Notes: generated from the letters alone by a model not told the origin. DNA of 64,000 nucleotides from Bradyrhizobium sp. Ash2021 (GCF_031202265.1 NZ_CP100604.1:372001-436000); one strand, 5' to 3'; positions 17,767-27,214 are shown, numbered from the stretch's first letter. Program-made: numbers and translations.

Positions 17767-18729
17767 CTATCTGTTGGAACGCCGCCACGTGGCCGGCGCC
17801 GTCCCGAATGTCTTCTTGAAGGCGCGAGAAAAAGCGGCCTCGGAACCGTAACCGACCAGGTCGGCAACCTGTGCCAGGGAGGCGCTGGTACTGCGAAGCT
17901 TCTGGGTCGCAACCTGCATGCGCCAACTGGCGACGTAGTGCATCGGGGGCATGCCGATCAAATCAATGAAGCGGTCGGCCAGCGCTGAACGCGAGAGGCC
18001 GACCTCGCGACTGAGGTCATCCACGCTCCAGGGCCGCGCGATGTCCTGGTGCACCAGTGCCAGTGCCCGCGCAACGTGTGGGTCGCGCAAGCCGGCGAGC
18101 CAACCGGTCTGCCCCTGCGGCAGTGCTTGAGCGTAGCGCCGCACGGCTTCAACGAACAATAGCTCCGACAGCTTCGCCAGCACGGTCTCCGAACCAGGGC
18201 GGCCAGCGGCGACCTCCTCGGCAGCATATTGGAAGGTCGAGCGGATCCATTCGGCTGCCCCGCCTTGCTCGGCATCGAGTTTTAGCAGCGACGGCAAGGT
18301 CGAGATCACTGGATTGTCTGCGGCGCAATCGGAGCCGAGGAATCCGCAGATCATCCGCGTGCGTTTTCCGCTGCCGCCGTGATGGATCGAGAACAGCCCG
18401 CCGTCCCTGGGCGGTTGGATAATATCACTACCAGCCACCGGCGGCAGGGTCAGGTCGCTACCCACAAGGTGCAGGTCATTGCGCGGCAACAAAACGACGT
18501 CGCCGGCTCCAAGCACGAGGCCCTCTCCATCCTCGCCATCGACCCGGATACGCAGTTCACCCTCGACGACGTAGTGATAGAGAATCAGGTGCGATGCTGG
18601 CCCGAGAGCGGGCGCGCAATGTTCTGGACCGACGCGGGCAGCCATACACCATGGCGCGAAGAAATCGGCGTGCAGGAAAACGCCGCCGGTCAAATGCGCC
18701 ACTCTCAGAACGTCGGACAATGCATCCAT
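17767..18729 (-). CDS. AraC-family regulator divergent from the diiron/OsmC cluster
   Basis: About 320 residues, with ATG 18729 chosen because GGAGGG lies six bases upstream. The N-terminal cupin sensor (residues ~1-180) has LILYHYVVEGELRIRVDG; the C-terminal HTH_18 has WSVDDLSREVGLSRSALADR and ASLAQVADLVGYGSEAAFSR. It is divergent from the ferritin-like diiron gene at 18880. An 8-bp inverted pair GGTGCGCC/GGCGCACC (18773 and 18851) lies in the shared region. It probably controls the divergent cluster; that is inference. Confidence 0.9.
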   Translation of the reverse strand: MDALSDVLRVAHLTGGVFLHADFFAPWCMAARVGPEHCAPALGPASHLILYHYVVEGELRIRVDGEDGEGLVLGAGDVVLLPRNDLHLVGSDLTLPPVAGSDIIQPPRDGGLFSIHHGGSGKRTRMICGFLGSDCAADNPVISTLPSLLKLDAEQGGAAEWIRSTFQYAAEEVAAGRPGSETVLAKLSELLFVEAVRRYAQALPQGQTGWLAGLRDPHVARALALVHQDIARPWSVDDLSREVGLSRSALADRFIDLIGMPPMHYVASWRMQVATQKLRSTSASLAQVADLVGYGSEAAFSRAFKKTFGTAPATWRRSNR

Positions 18730-18879
18730 ACCGGCCCTCCTATCAGAAGCCGGTGCTTTGGTCATGTCTCAAGGTGCGCCGGTCATAGACCCTCGCCGGT
18801 CCGGCGACCTAAAAATCGCTGCATCAGCCGATCGGTTGGTCTGCGCCATCGGCGCACCGCTCCGCGAAAGGAGACTGAA

Positions 18880-19815
18880 ATGAACGTGATCAGCAATATT
18901 TCCGACGGCAGCGAACGCTACGCACGCTGCATTCAAACGTCCAAGCGGGTTCGCTGGGACATCGACAAGGATGTGATCCGGGGGCGCAAGTTCGATACCG
19001 CCAACAAGTTTCTTCCAGACGGGCTTTCTCTGGCGGATGCGTTCACGACCTTGTCGGCTGACGAAAAACGGTTCGTCAGCCAGATCCAGGGCCGCACCTA
19101 CGCCAATATTTTTGGTCTGGTCGAGCGCTTCATCAACGCCAAGGTTTTGGAGCTCAGCGAGGATCACTGGTTCGGCGACCAGGTTGCGCTCGAGGCGCTG
19201 GTACGGTTCAGCGACGAGGAGTTGAAACATCAGGCGCTGTTCCGCCTTGTCGATGCGATGGTCGACGATGTCTTGCCCGGCGGTTATCGCTTCGACGTGG
19301 ATCACAACGCAGTTGCCCATGCTGTTCTTGGCAAGAGCACCTGGGCGGTGTTGGCACTGACGCTGGATATCGAGCTGTTCACCCAGCTCCACTATCGCCA
19401 GAGCATCGACGCCGATCCCAAGCTCTCCGAGCTGTTCAAGGACATCTTCCTTTTTCATTGGAAAGAGGAAAGCCAGCACGCGATTCTCGACGAACTCGAA
19501 TGGGTGCGCCACGATGCCGGGCTAACGGCAGAGCAACGCGATTCCGCGGTCGACGAATTCATTGAATTGGTCGCCGCTGTCGACGGCATCCTGCAGGCCC
19601 AGGCCAAAGCTGACGCAGGCTACTTCACGCGAACGTGCGGCCGCGTGGTCCGCGAGGCGGAAGCGCGCGCAATCGAGGCCGCATTTCTCAAAGCCTATCG
19701 CTGGCAATACATCCACTCAGGCGCCCAGCACCCGCACTTCGGCAAGGTGCTTGCCGGCCTGATCACCGAGCAGCAGGGCCAGCGAATTCAGTCGGCGCTC
19801 GCAACCCTGCAATAG
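18880..19815 (+). CDS. Ferritin-like diiron protein of unknown function
   Basis: A 311-residue, predominantly helical protein. The spacing of potential iron ligands is that of a four-helix diiron carboxylate protein: E82 (LVERFI), E114-x-x-H117 (EELKHQ), E165 (DIELFTQ) and E197-x-x-H200 (EESQHA). Such folds occur in N-oxygenases, desaturases and rubrerythrin-like proteins. GAAAGGAGA precedes the ATG. It is followed after 47 bp by an OsmC gene and is divergent from an AraC regulator, which suggests an oxidative or detoxification role. No substrate can be named. Confidence 0.8.
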   Translation: MNVISNISDGSERYARCIQTSKRVRWDIDKDVIRGRKFDTANKFLPDGLSLADAFTTLSADEKRFVSQIQGRTYANIFGLVERFINAKVLELSEDHWFGDQVALEALVRFSDEELKHQALFRLVDAMVDDVLPGGYRFDVDHNAVAHAVLGKSTWAVLALTLDIELFTQLHYRQSIDADPKLSELFKDIFLFHWKEESQHAILDELEWVRHDAGLTAEQRDSAVDEFIELVAAVDGILQAQAKADAGYFTRTCGRVVREAEARAIEAAFLKAYRWQYIHSGAQHPHFGKVLAGLITEQQGQRIQSALATLQ

Positions 19816-19862
19816 TTCAATCCGCAGAAATTTTTACCCAAACCATGCAAAGGCGACCCATC

Positions 19863-20435
19863 ATGAGTGCTCAACCGAAGACTCCCGAACCCAACGTCGT
19901 CAACGGCATCAATGTCGACGACCTGTTTGCCCTTATCGAGGGGGTCAGGCGCGAACCAGCCAAAGGCAAGACAAACTGGCGCGTCGCCACGACCTGGCAG
20001 GGCCAGGCACGGAGCCGCGCAGAAATCGAGAGTTACGAGATCGGCGGCGAAAAGGTGCCGCGCCGGTTCTCGATCGACATCGACGAGCCCCGCGAACTCG
20101 GCGGATCGAACCGTTTCGCCAATCCGCAGGAGCATCTGATTGCGGCACTGAACGCCTGCATGACGGTCGGATACGTGGCGCAGTGCGCGGTGCGCGGAAT
20201 CAGCCTCGAAAGCCTGGCGATCGAGACCGATGGCGAGATCGATCTCCGTGGCTTCCTGGGCATCGATCCTGCGGTGCCGCGGGGCTACGAGAAGCTGAAT
20301 TACACCGTTCGCATCAAAGGCAGCGGCACCAAGGCCCAGTTCGCCGAAATCCACGAGGCGGTAATGGCGACCTCGCCGAACTTCTACAACATGGCTCGGC
20401 CGGTGGCGCTCAAGCCGGCCCTGATCGTCGAGTAA
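19863..20435 (+). CDS. OsmC-family protein with a single conserved cysteine
   Basis: A 190-residue protein. The central OsmC signature is PQEHLIAALNACMTVGY, with the peroxidatic cysteine at C99. The second cysteine expected in peroxidase-type OsmC/Ohr proteins is replaced by phenylalanine in ATSPNFYNM. The family reduces organic hydroperoxides or binds thiol-reactive compounds; with one cysteine, activity would need another thiol partner. It is probably co-transcribed with the upstream diiron gene. Confidence 0.88.
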   Translation: MSAQPKTPEPNVVNGINVDDLFALIEGVRREPAKGKTNWRVATTWQGQARSRAEIESYEIGGEKVPRRFSIDIDEPRELGGSNRFANPQEHLIAALNACMTVGYVAQCAVRGISLESLAIETDGEIDLRGFLGIDPAVPRGYEKLNYTVRIKGSGTKAQFAEIHEAVMATSPNFYNMARPVALKPALIVE

Positions 20436-20537
20436 TCGAATCGGCCACGACCGGCATCTTGGTCGCGGCGTGGTCTCGGCAAAACCGAGATATCGCCAAG
20501 CTAGCCGGTCGTTCAGCGACATAGCAGGAGGGTTTCA

Positions 20538-21347
20538 ATGAATCCAAATAAAGCGCTGTGGGAAAAAGGCGACTTTACCCGCATTTCGGCGAGCATGCGC
20601 GAGAGCGGAGAAGCTTTCGTCAAGAGCCTCGGAATTACAAAAGGACTCAAAGTGCTTGATCTTGGGTGCGGCGATGGAACGACGGCTTGCCGGAGGCACG
20701 GCTCGGAGCCGATGTCCTGGGCGTCGATATTGCAGCGAACCTCGTTGCGGCCGGCAACATCCGCGCCAGGGAGGCAGGCCTCGCGAACTGCAGGTTTCAG
20801 GAAGGCGACGCATCCAATCTGCACGAATTGAAGGATAATTCTTTCGATCTCGTCGTCAGCATGTTTGGGGCCATGTTTGCGCCAAAGCCGTTTGATGTCG
20901 CCAGGGAGATGGTGCGCGTCACCCGCCCCGGAGGGCGAATCGTTATGGGGAATTGGATTCCGGATGATCCCACATTGGTGGCGCAAATCCTGAAGATCAG
21001 TGCGGCATATTCGCCGCCACCGCCGGAAGGTTTCATCAGCCCTGCGACGTGGGGGATCGAGAATAACGTTACAGAGCGATTTGCAGGCGCCGGGATACCA
21101 AAAGAAAGAATATCGTTCGTCAGAGACACCTATACCTTCAACTTTCCTGCCGCACCATCAGAGCTCGTCGATGCATTCAGAAAATACTACGGACCAACCA
21201 TGAATGCATTCGAGGCCGCAGAAAACAACGGTCGGGCCGGTGATCTGCAGAAGGAGCTGGAAGTGCTGTTTAACAGCCAGAACACAAGCCCAGGTAAGGA
21301 TGCCACCACCATTCCGGCGACATTCCTGCGTGACCGTGACGGCCTGA
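20538..21347 (+). pseudogene. Class I SAM-dependent methyltransferase with two frameshifts
   Basis: The start (ATG 20538, after AGGAGG) reads to the SAM motif VLDLGCGDGTTA. The frame is then lost at about 20685, where a one-base deletion would explain the switch to LPEARLGADVLGVDIAANLV. That second frame continues through MVRVTRPGGRIVMGNW to PATFLR. A second shift of two bases near 21330 removes the usual V-T-V end and lets the frame run on. Restoring both gives about 270 residues ending at TGA 21345-21347. This is either true decay or two assembly errors. Confidence 0.75.
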
Positions 21348-21437
21348 CACAGGCGCACACACGCGGCCGAGCGTGCAGAGTTCGGTTTGCCGGGACGTGT
21401 AGGCACACGGCTCAATCCGATACAAAGGAGTATCATC

Positions 21438-21656
21438 ATGAAATGTTTTTTCGACGCTCACGTCAAAAGCAAGGGCAGTTTCCCGGAACAGGAGATCACC
21501 GAGGAACAGTTCTTTGAGCAATTTGCGGCGCTCGAGGAGGGCCTTGCCCTCCTTCAAACCCACATCCGCGAAATGTCCGAAAACGCAAAACTCTTTGGCA
21601 GCCTCGCAAGGCAGATGCGGCGATCAATTTGCCCTGCGGCTCCATCGCAGGGATGA
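21438..21656 (+). CDS. Small hypothetical protein after the methyltransferase
   Basis: A 72-residue frame with AAAGGAG seven bases before the ATG. It begins MKCFFDAHVKSKGSFPEQ and has an acidic helical middle (ITEEQFFEQFAALEEG). It has no signal peptide or membrane segment. A hairpin with a T-run follows its stop directly, which supports expression as the last gene of the 18880-21656 transcript. No family is recognised. Confidence 0.5.
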   Translation: MKCFFDAHVKSKGSFPEQEITEEQFFEQFAALEEGLALLQTHIREMSENAKLFGSLARQMRRSICPAAPSQG

Positions 21657-21663
21657 GACAGAC

Positions 21664-21709
21664 GGGAGCGGGTGCAGCGTGCACCCGGCATTCCCCGCTC
21701 CCTCTTTTT
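21664..21709 (+). terminator. Intrinsic terminator after the diiron/OsmC cluster
   Basis: GGGAGCGG (21664) pairs with CCGCTCCC (21695-21702), enclosing a smaller GGGTGC/GCACCC hairpin, and is followed by TCTTTTT. Confidence 0.7.
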
Positions 21710-21778
21710 CGAGGGACAGCGTTTGTGCAAAACTTGGGCGCTTCGCGCCGCGGGATCGGGAAGGCGTGTCATGAGAGC

Positions 21779-21856
21779 GTCATTGCGAGCGAAGCGAAGC
21801 AATCCATTCTTTCTTGGCGCGGTGAGATGGATTGCTTCGCTTCGCTCGCAATGACG
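21779..21856. repeat. Palindromic repeat, family B
   Basis: GTCATTGCGAGCGAAGCGAA at the left is matched by TTCGCTTCGCTCGCAATGAC at the right, giving a long near-perfect hairpin. From 21857 to 22061 I see no gene; it is the leader region of the fasciclin gene. Confidence 0.9.
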
Positions 21857-22061
21857 GCTCCTTCGCAGGGACGACGCAAGAAATTAGCCCCCACGGCCGG
21901 CCCCAAAAATAGTTTCAGAGATCACGATAAATTATTCGCCGAAACCGCCCCGAAACCCTCCCGTAGCTCGGCCAACGACGACGCAAGGTCAATCGACCAG
22001 CCTCGTTGTTTCAATGCCGGCGGATGACCCGCCGGTTACCTCAATCATCGGGAGACGACCC

Positions 22062-22616
22062 ATGTCGAAGCGTATTGCATTTTTGTCCGCCGCCGCCTTC
22101 AGCGTGCTGGCGCTCACGGCCACCATCACCGCGCCGGTCAGCGCGCAGGAAAAGACCGTGATGGTCGGCGGCGCCGCGATGTTCCCCTCCAGGAACATCA
22201 TTCAGAACGCCGTCAACTCGAAGGACCACACCACGCTGGTTGCCGCGGTGAAGGCCGCCGGCCTGGTCGAAACACTGGAAGGCAAGGGCCCGTTCACGGT
22301 GTTCGCGCCGACCAACACCGCCTTCGGCAAGCTGCCGGCCGGCACCGTCGACAGCCTGGTCAAGCCGGAGAACAAGGCGACCCTGACCAAGATCCTGACC
22401 TACCATGTCGTGCCCGGCAAGCTCGCGGCTTCCGACCTCACCGACGGCAAGAAGCTCAAGACCGCCGAGGGCGAGGAACTGACGGTGAAGCACCAGGACG
22501 GCAAGGTCTGGATCATCGACGCCAAGGGCGGTTCCTCGATGGTGACGATCTCGAACGTCAATCAGTCGAACGGCGTGATCCATGTGGTCGACACCGTGCT
22601 GATGCCGGCGTCCTGA
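22062..22616 (+). CDS. Exported fasciclin (FAS1)-domain protein
   Basis: A 184-residue protein with a signal peptide (residues 1-28, cleaved after APVSA-Q) and a single FAS1 domain of ~140 residues. The two FAS1 motifs are visible: FTVFAPTNTAFGKLP and the H-box region LTYHVVPGKL, with NGVIHVVDTVLMP at the end. Such proteins are periplasmic or secreted adhesion-like domains. It is followed by its own terminator and then by a cytochrome b/molybdoenzyme pair. Confidence 0.92.
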   Translation: MSKRIAFLSAAAFSVLALTATITAPVSAQEKTVMVGGAAMFPSRNIIQNAVNSKDHTTLVAAVKAAGLVETLEGKGPFTVFAPTNTAFGKLPAGTVDSLVKPENKATLTKILTYHVVPGKLAASDLTDGKKLKTAEGEELTVKHQDGKVWIIDAKGGSSMVTISNVNQSNGVIHVVDTVLMPAS

Positions 22617-22626
22617 TCCCGGCAGG

Positions 22627-22658
22627 AAGCGAGCCGGGGCAGCCCGGCTCGCTTTTTT
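22627..22658 (+). terminator. Intrinsic terminator of the fasciclin gene
   Basis: AAGCGAGCCGGG pairs with CCCGGCTCGCTT around a short loop, and the stem runs into a T-tract ending at 22658. Confidence 0.9.
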
Positions 22659-22763
22659 GTGACCACGATAGGCCCCATGTATCAAACTGATAGCCTGCAA
22701 GGCAGTAACGGAAACCCGGATCCCGGCGTATAAACCGGTATCGACGATAGCGACGGAAAAGCC

Positions 22764-23396
22764 ATGTCCAGCCTCACAGTCAGCGACGAGCAAGTCGGCG
22801 CCGCCAAGGCCGCCAAAATCATTCAGCCGGCCTGGGTGCGGGCCCTGCATTGGACCAATGCGGTGGCGATGGTGGTGATGATCATGTCGGGCTGGCAGAT
22901 CTACAACGCCTCGCCGCTGTTCGATTTCCGGTTCTCACATATGATCACCCTGGGCGGCTGGCTCGGCGGCGCGCTGCTGTGGCACTTTGCCGCGATGTGG
23001 CTGCTGATGGTCAATGGCCTGATCTATCTTGCGCTGGGTTTTGCCACCGGCCGCTTCCGCAAGAAGCTGCTGCCGATCACGCCGGCGGGCGTGATCTCCG
23101 ACACCAAGGCCGCGCTGACGTTCAAGCTCGCGCATGATGACCTCAGCAAATATAACCAGGTGCAGAAGCTGCTCTACACCGGCATCATCATCGTCGGTGT
23201 CGTCATCGTGCTGTCGGGCCTGTCGATCTGGAAACCCGTGCAGCTGCAATGGCTGACCGCATTGTTCGGCGGCTACGACATCGCGCGTTACGTCCACTTC
23301 GTCTGCATGTCCCTGATCGTCGCTTTCCTGATGGTTCATGTCGCGCTCGCGGTTCTGGTGCCGAAGAGCCTGCGCGCCATGATCATCGGTCGTTAA
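22764..23396 (+). CDS. Cytochrome b561-type membrane protein, partner of the molybdoenzyme
   Basis: A 210-residue membrane cytochrome with four main helices. Histidines suited to b-haem ligation sit in VRALHWTNAVAM, in LLWHFAAMW, in the ARYVHFVCM helix and in FLMVHVALAVLV. It is followed after 13 bp by a molybdopterin oxidoreductase. The pair matches the widespread cytochrome b plus sulfite-oxidase-like unit, in which the membrane subunit passes electrons between the quinone pool and the periplasmic enzyme. Confidence 0.88.
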   Translation: MSSLTVSDEQVGAAKAAKIIQPAWVRALHWTNAVAMVVMIMSGWQIYNASPLFDFRFSHMITLGGWLGGALLWHFAAMWLLMVNGLIYLALGFATGRFRKKLLPITPAGVISDTKAALTFKLAHDDLSKYNQVQKLLYTGIIIVGVVIVLSGLSIWKPVQLQWLTALFGGYDIARYVHFVCMSLIVAFLMVHVALAVLVPKSLRAMIIGR

Positions 23397-23409
23397 GAGG
23401 AGAAGTATT

Positions 23410-24195
23410 ATGGGCCGCATGCGATCGCTGTTGATCCCCGGGGTCGACAAAAAACTTTTGGTCAGGGACGTCGTCAAGGCGATGCCGGACCTGACGCGCC
23501 GGCGCTTCATTGCCAGCGGCGCCAGCCTGGGCGCGCTGACCTTGCTCACCGGCTGCGACGTCTCCGACAGCTTTTCAGCCGAGGAGATGCTGAAGAAAGT
23601 CTCAAAATTCAATGACGGCGTGCAGGCCTGGATGTTCAATCCCGACGCGCTGGCGCCGACGTTTCCGGAAAGCGCGATCACAAAACCGTTCCCGTTCAAC
23701 GCCTATTACGAGATCGACGACGCGCCCGAAATCGACGGCAAGCAATGGAAGCTGGAAGTGCGCGGCCTCGTCGACAACAAGAAGTCGTGGACGCTGGAGG
23801 AATTGTACAAGCTGCCGCAGGTCAAGCAGGTCACCCGCCACATCTGCGTCGAGGGCTGGAGCGCGATCGGAAGCTGGACTGGCACGCCGCTGCGCGATTT
23901 CCTTAAACTGGTCGGCGCCGACACCCGCGCCAACTATGTCTGGTTCCAGTGCGCCGACAAGGACGGCTACAACTCGCCGCTGGACATGCGCACCGCGCTG
24001 CATCCGCAGACCCAGATGACGTTCAAATTCGCCGACGAGATCCTGCCGCGCGCCTATGGTTTTCCGATGAAGATCCGGGTGCCGACCAAGCTCGGCTTCA
24101 AGAATCCGAAATACGTGATCTCGATGGAAGTCAATAACGACTACAAGGGCGGCTACTGGGAAGACCAGGGTTACAATTCGTTCAGCGGAAGCTGA
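23410..24195 (+). CDS. Tat-exported molybdopterin oxidoreductase (sulfite-oxidase fold)
   Basis: A 261-residue protein. A twin-arginine signal TRRRFIASGASLG is followed by LLTGC, so it may also be a lipoprotein. The molybdopterin-binding domain has the molybdenum cysteine in RHICVEGWSAIGSW and conserved FQCADKDGYNSPL and PRAYGFPMKIRVP segments. Relatives include MsrP/YedY-like reductases and sulfite dehydrogenases; the exact reaction is not determined. AGAGGAG lies before the ATG, and the gene is coupled to the upstream cytochrome b. Confidence 0.9.
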   Translation: MGRMRSLLIPGVDKKLLVRDVVKAMPDLTRRRFIASGASLGALTLLTGCDVSDSFSAEEMLKKVSKFNDGVQAWMFNPDALAPTFPESAITKPFPFNAYYEIDDAPEIDGKQWKLEVRGLVDNKKSWTLEELYKLPQVKQVTRHICVEGWSAIGSWTGTPLRDFLKLVGADTRANYVWFQCADKDGYNSPLDMRTALHPQTQMTFKFADEILPRAYGFPMKIRVPTKLGFKNPKYVISMEVNNDYKGGYWEDQGYNSFSGS

Positions 24196-24490
24196 ACCGG
24201 GTTGGTTTACGGCGCGCCGCGGCTTCTTCCGGGCCGTCTGTCACACCGCATCCGAAGCGGCGGGTCTTTTTGCCATCGCCTCGTCGAATGCAATTCACAA
24301 CTCGGCCGTGGACCGCACACATCCCGTGAATAGCTCGAACGCGTCGGCGGCCGCGCGGACTATGGGGAGCAGATTTCATTGTCTCGCCATCATGGGTGTC
24401 CGGGATGGGTTCGACGAACAGCATATCGGAATCGGTGCAACGATACTGTCCCGGCGATCGAACTCAATCGCCCACACCGCCGGTGCTCCC
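24196..24490. other. Convergent spacer without a gene
   Basis: This 295-bp stretch lies between the convergent molybdoenzyme and MFS genes. It contains a short CCGCATCCGAAGCGG hairpin followed by GGGTCTTTTT near 24246-24271, a possible plus-strand terminator. No large repeat or convincing reading frame was seen. Confidence 0.4.
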
Positions 24491-25690
24491 TCAGGCGAAT
24501 TTGGAGGGTGGTTCCAGCTTCTTCTGAAACGCCGACAGGATCGCGCCGGCCGCCAGCATCGCCGCCGAGACGTTCAGCGCAAACGACAGGCTGCCCACCG
24601 CGTCCGTGATCGCGCCGACCGCGATCGGGCCCAGCGTCTGGCCGATCCCGAACGAAATCGTCATGGCCGCGATCGCGGTCGGCCAGGACGCCGGCGGATA
24701 GTTGAAGCGCACGAAGGCGGTGGTCGATCCGACCACCGCGAAGAACGCGACGCCGAACACCAGCGCCGAGATCGCGAGCAATAGCGGCGAGTGACCGAAG
24801 ATCGGCAAGCTCGCGCCGATCGCGTTGACGCCGAGGATGATCGTGGTGGCCAGCCCGCCGCGGTCGAGCGCGAGCACGCGGCGCCACACCCAGGGTGTCA
24901 CGAAGGCGCTCAGGCCGATCAGGCACCAGAACGCGCTCTGCGCCGCCGCACCGCCGCCGGCGTCGCGGACATAGGCGATCATGAAAGTCATGTAGGCGAT
25001 GTAGCCGGCGCCGAACAGGAAATAGCCAATGAGATAGATCAGCGCCGGCCGGACGGAAAATTGGGTCGGCGCCGCACGGTCGATCGCGGCACCGCCACCG
25101 AGCGGCGCCAGCAACAACGGGATGATCATGACCGCGGATAACAGCGTCATCGCCCACCATACGATCCACCACGAGCCCGGCCCAAAACGCTGCAGCACAA
25201 ACGGCGCGAGCAGTCCCGACGACAGGATGCCGAGCCCGGGCCCGGCGTAAAACAGGCTGAGCAGGAAATTCGCCCGTTCGGGGCGCGACTGCGCGATCGT
25301 TGCCGCCAGTGCGGCGCCGCCGACGAATCCGCCAGCGGCGCCGACACCCGCCAGCAATCGCGCAAAACTCAGCACGATGAAATTGCCCGAACTGGCGCAC
25401 AGCACCAGCGAGGCGATGGCAGCCAGGGTTCCCCAGCGCACGGCCCCGGCCAGGCCAAAGCGGCGGATCATGCGCGAAGCCAGCAGCGCGCCGGCGAGAT
25501 AACCGACCGCGTTGATCGTGTTCATGAAGCCGGCCGCCGAATACGACCATTGCAGCGAATCGCGCATATCGGGCAGCACCAGCGCATAGGCGAAGCGGCC
25601 GATGCCAAGACCGATGATCGGCGCCAGCGACAGAATGAGGATCAGCCGGGCGGGATGCGCATAAGGCGGTGGACGGTCGGGGGCTCTCAC
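24491..25690 (-). CDS. MFS transporter, YbfB/YjiJ type
   Basis: About 399 residues with twelve hydrophobic segments. GIGRFAYALVLPDMRDSLQWSY-like sequence at the start is typical of YbfB/YjiJ-type carriers, and ASRMIRRFGLAGAVRWG is the MFS loop 2-3 motif. I chose GTG 25690 because GGAG is placed six bases upstream; an ATG at 25714 is the alternative. The substrate is unknown. It is divergent from leuB across a repeat. Confidence 0.85.
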   Translation of the reverse strand: MRAPDRPPPYAHPARLILILSLAPIIGLGIGRFAYALVLPDMRDSLQWSYSAAGFMNTINAVGYLAGALLASRMIRRFGLAGAVRWGTLAAIASLVLCASSGNFIVLSFARLLAGVGAAGGFVGGAALAATIAQSRPERANFLLSLFYAGPGLGILSSGLLAPFVLQRFGPGSWWIVWWAMTLLSAVMIIPLLLAPLGGGAAIDRAAPTQFSVRPALIYLIGYFLFGAGYIAYMTFMIAYVRDAGGGAAAQSAFWCLIGLSAFVTPWVWRRVLALDRGGLATTIILGVNAIGASLPIFGHSPLLLAISALVFGVAFFAVVGSTTAFVRFNYPPASWPTAIAAMTISFGIGQTLGPIAVGAITDAVGSLSFALNVSAAMLAAGAILSAFQKKLEPPSKFA

Positions 25691-25816
25691 GGGGTACTCC
25701 GGCAGGAACCGCATTGTGACAGGCGAGGGCGGGCTTGCACAGGCGCGCGTGCAGCAATGGTGTCTTGCCAATTGCGCAACGCCGCTTTAGCACTCCGCGC
25801 GGATTTCCACCGTTTT

Positions 25817-25941
25817 CGTCATGCCCGGCCTTATGCCGGGCATCCACGTCTTTCTCGCTCGTTGCAAACAAGACGTGGATGGCCGGCATAGGCGAGCGTA
25901 GGCGACGCCGTCCCTTCGGACGGCTATGCCCGGCCATGACG
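25817..25941. repeat. Palindromic repeat, family E, just upstream of leuB
   Basis: CGTCATGCCCGGC at the left and GCCCGGCCATGACG at the right enclose GACGTGGATGGCCGG and a GCCGTCC/GGACGGC hairpin. It ends about 20 bp before the leuB start, so it lies in the leuB leader or promoter region. Related pieces lie at 37059-37095 and 49731-49800. Confidence 0.85.
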
Positions 25942-25961
25942 AGTTATATGAGGAATAATCA

Positions 25962-27074
25962 ATGGCGACCCATAAACTGCTGCTTCTCCCCGGCGACGGC
26001 ATCGGCCCCGAAGTGATGGGCGAGGTGCAACGCCTGATCGACTGGCTCAACGCGCAGGGCATTGCGCATTTCGAGACCGAGCGGGGGCTGGTCGGCGGTT
26101 CAGCCTATGACGCGCACAAGGTCTCGATCAGCGAAGGCGACATGGCCAAGGCGAAGGCCGCCGACGCCATCATCTTCGGTGCGGTGGGCGGGCCGAAATG
26201 GGACAGCGTGCCCTACGATGTCAGGCCCGAAGCCGGTCTGTTGCGGCTGCGCAAGGATCTCGGCCTGTTCGCCAATCTGCGCCCGGCGGTGTGCTATCCG
26301 GCGCTGGCGGATGCCTCGAGCCTGAAGCGCGAGGCGGTCGAAGGCCTCGACATCATGATCGTGCGCGAATTGACCGGCGGCGTGTATTTCGGCGAGCCGA
26401 AGACCATCACCGACCTCGGCAACGGCCAGAAGCGCGCCATCGACACCCAGGTCTACGACACCTACGAGATCGAGCGCATCGCCCGCGTCGCCTTCGATTT
26501 GGCGCGCAAGCGCCGCAACAAGGTGACCTCGATGGAAAAGCGCAACGTCATGAAGTCAGGCGTGCTCTGGAACGAGGTGGTGACGCAGGTGCACGCGCGC
26601 GAATACAAGGATGTCACGCTGGAGCATCAGCTCGCCGATTCCGGCGGCATGAATCTGGTGAAGGCGCCAAAGCAGTTCGACGTCATCGTCACCGACAATC
26701 TGTTCGGCGATATGCTCTCCGATATCGCGGCGATGCTGACGGGTTCGCTCGGCATGCTGCCGTCGGCCTCGCTCGGCGAAGTCGATGCGAAGACCAAAAA
26801 GCGCCGCTCGCTGTTCGAGCCGGTGCATGGCTCGGCGCCGGATATCGCAGGCAGAGGCCTCGCCAATCCGATCGCGATGATCTCGTCGTTCGGCATGGCG
26901 CTGCGCTATTCCTTCGACATGGGCGCGCTGGCCGACAAGGTCGATGCCGCGATCGCCGCCGTGCTCGCCAGCGGTCTGCGCACCGCGGACATCAAGTCCG
27001 AGGGCACGACGGCTGCCAGCACCACCCAGATGGGCGAGGCGATCTTGAAAGAACTGCAGAAGCTGCACGCGTAA
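25962..27074 (+). CDS. leuB: 3-isopropylmalate dehydrogenase
   Basis: A 370-residue enzyme for the third step of leucine synthesis, the oxidative decarboxylation of 3-isopropylmalate with NAD. Diagnostic segments are [33 protein letters not shown], DKxNVM-like [27 protein letters not shown] and [22 protein letters not shown] lies before the ATG. leuD and leuC lie 7-12 kb downstream on the other strand, so the pathway is split into separate transcripts. Confidence 0.98.
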   Translation: MATHKLLLLPGDGIGPEVMGEVQRLIDWLNAQGIAHFETERGLVGGSAYDAHKVSISEGDMAKAKAADAIIFGAVGGPKWDSVPYDVRPEAGLLRLRKDLGLFANLRPAVCYPALADASSLKREAVEGLDIMIVRELTGGVYFGEPKTITDLGNGQKRAIDTQVYDTYEIERIARVAFDLARKRRNKVTSMEKRNVMKSGVLWNEVVTQVHAREYKDVTLEHQLADSGGMNLVKAPKQFDVIVTDNLFGDMLSDIAAMLTGSLGMLPSASLGEVDAKTKKRRSLFEPVHGSAPDIAGRGLANPIAMISSFGMALRYSFDMGALADKVDAAIAAVLASGLRTADIKSEGTTAASTTQMGEAILKELQKLHA

Positions 27075-27088
27075 GCGCATACGGATCG

Positions 27089-27200
27089 CAGGGTGTGCAA
27101 AGGCGCCCTTGCGCCGTGCCCACCATCAATCGTCGGCGGGGGGCACGCGGAGCCTGTCATCGGGCGCGCATCTGCGCGACCCGGTGGCTTTGCTCACACT
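27089..27200. repeat. Mosaic palindromic repeat at the leuB 3' side
   Basis: GGTGTGCAAAGGCGCCCTTG and GTGCCCACC at the left are answered by GGGGCACGC and TTTGCTCACAC at the right. Between them sits a copy of the CGGAGCCTGTCATCGGGCGC module also found inside repeats at 16.9, 52.4 and 59.9 kb. Confidence 0.7.
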
Positions 27201-27214
27201 ACATCTTCGCTAAC

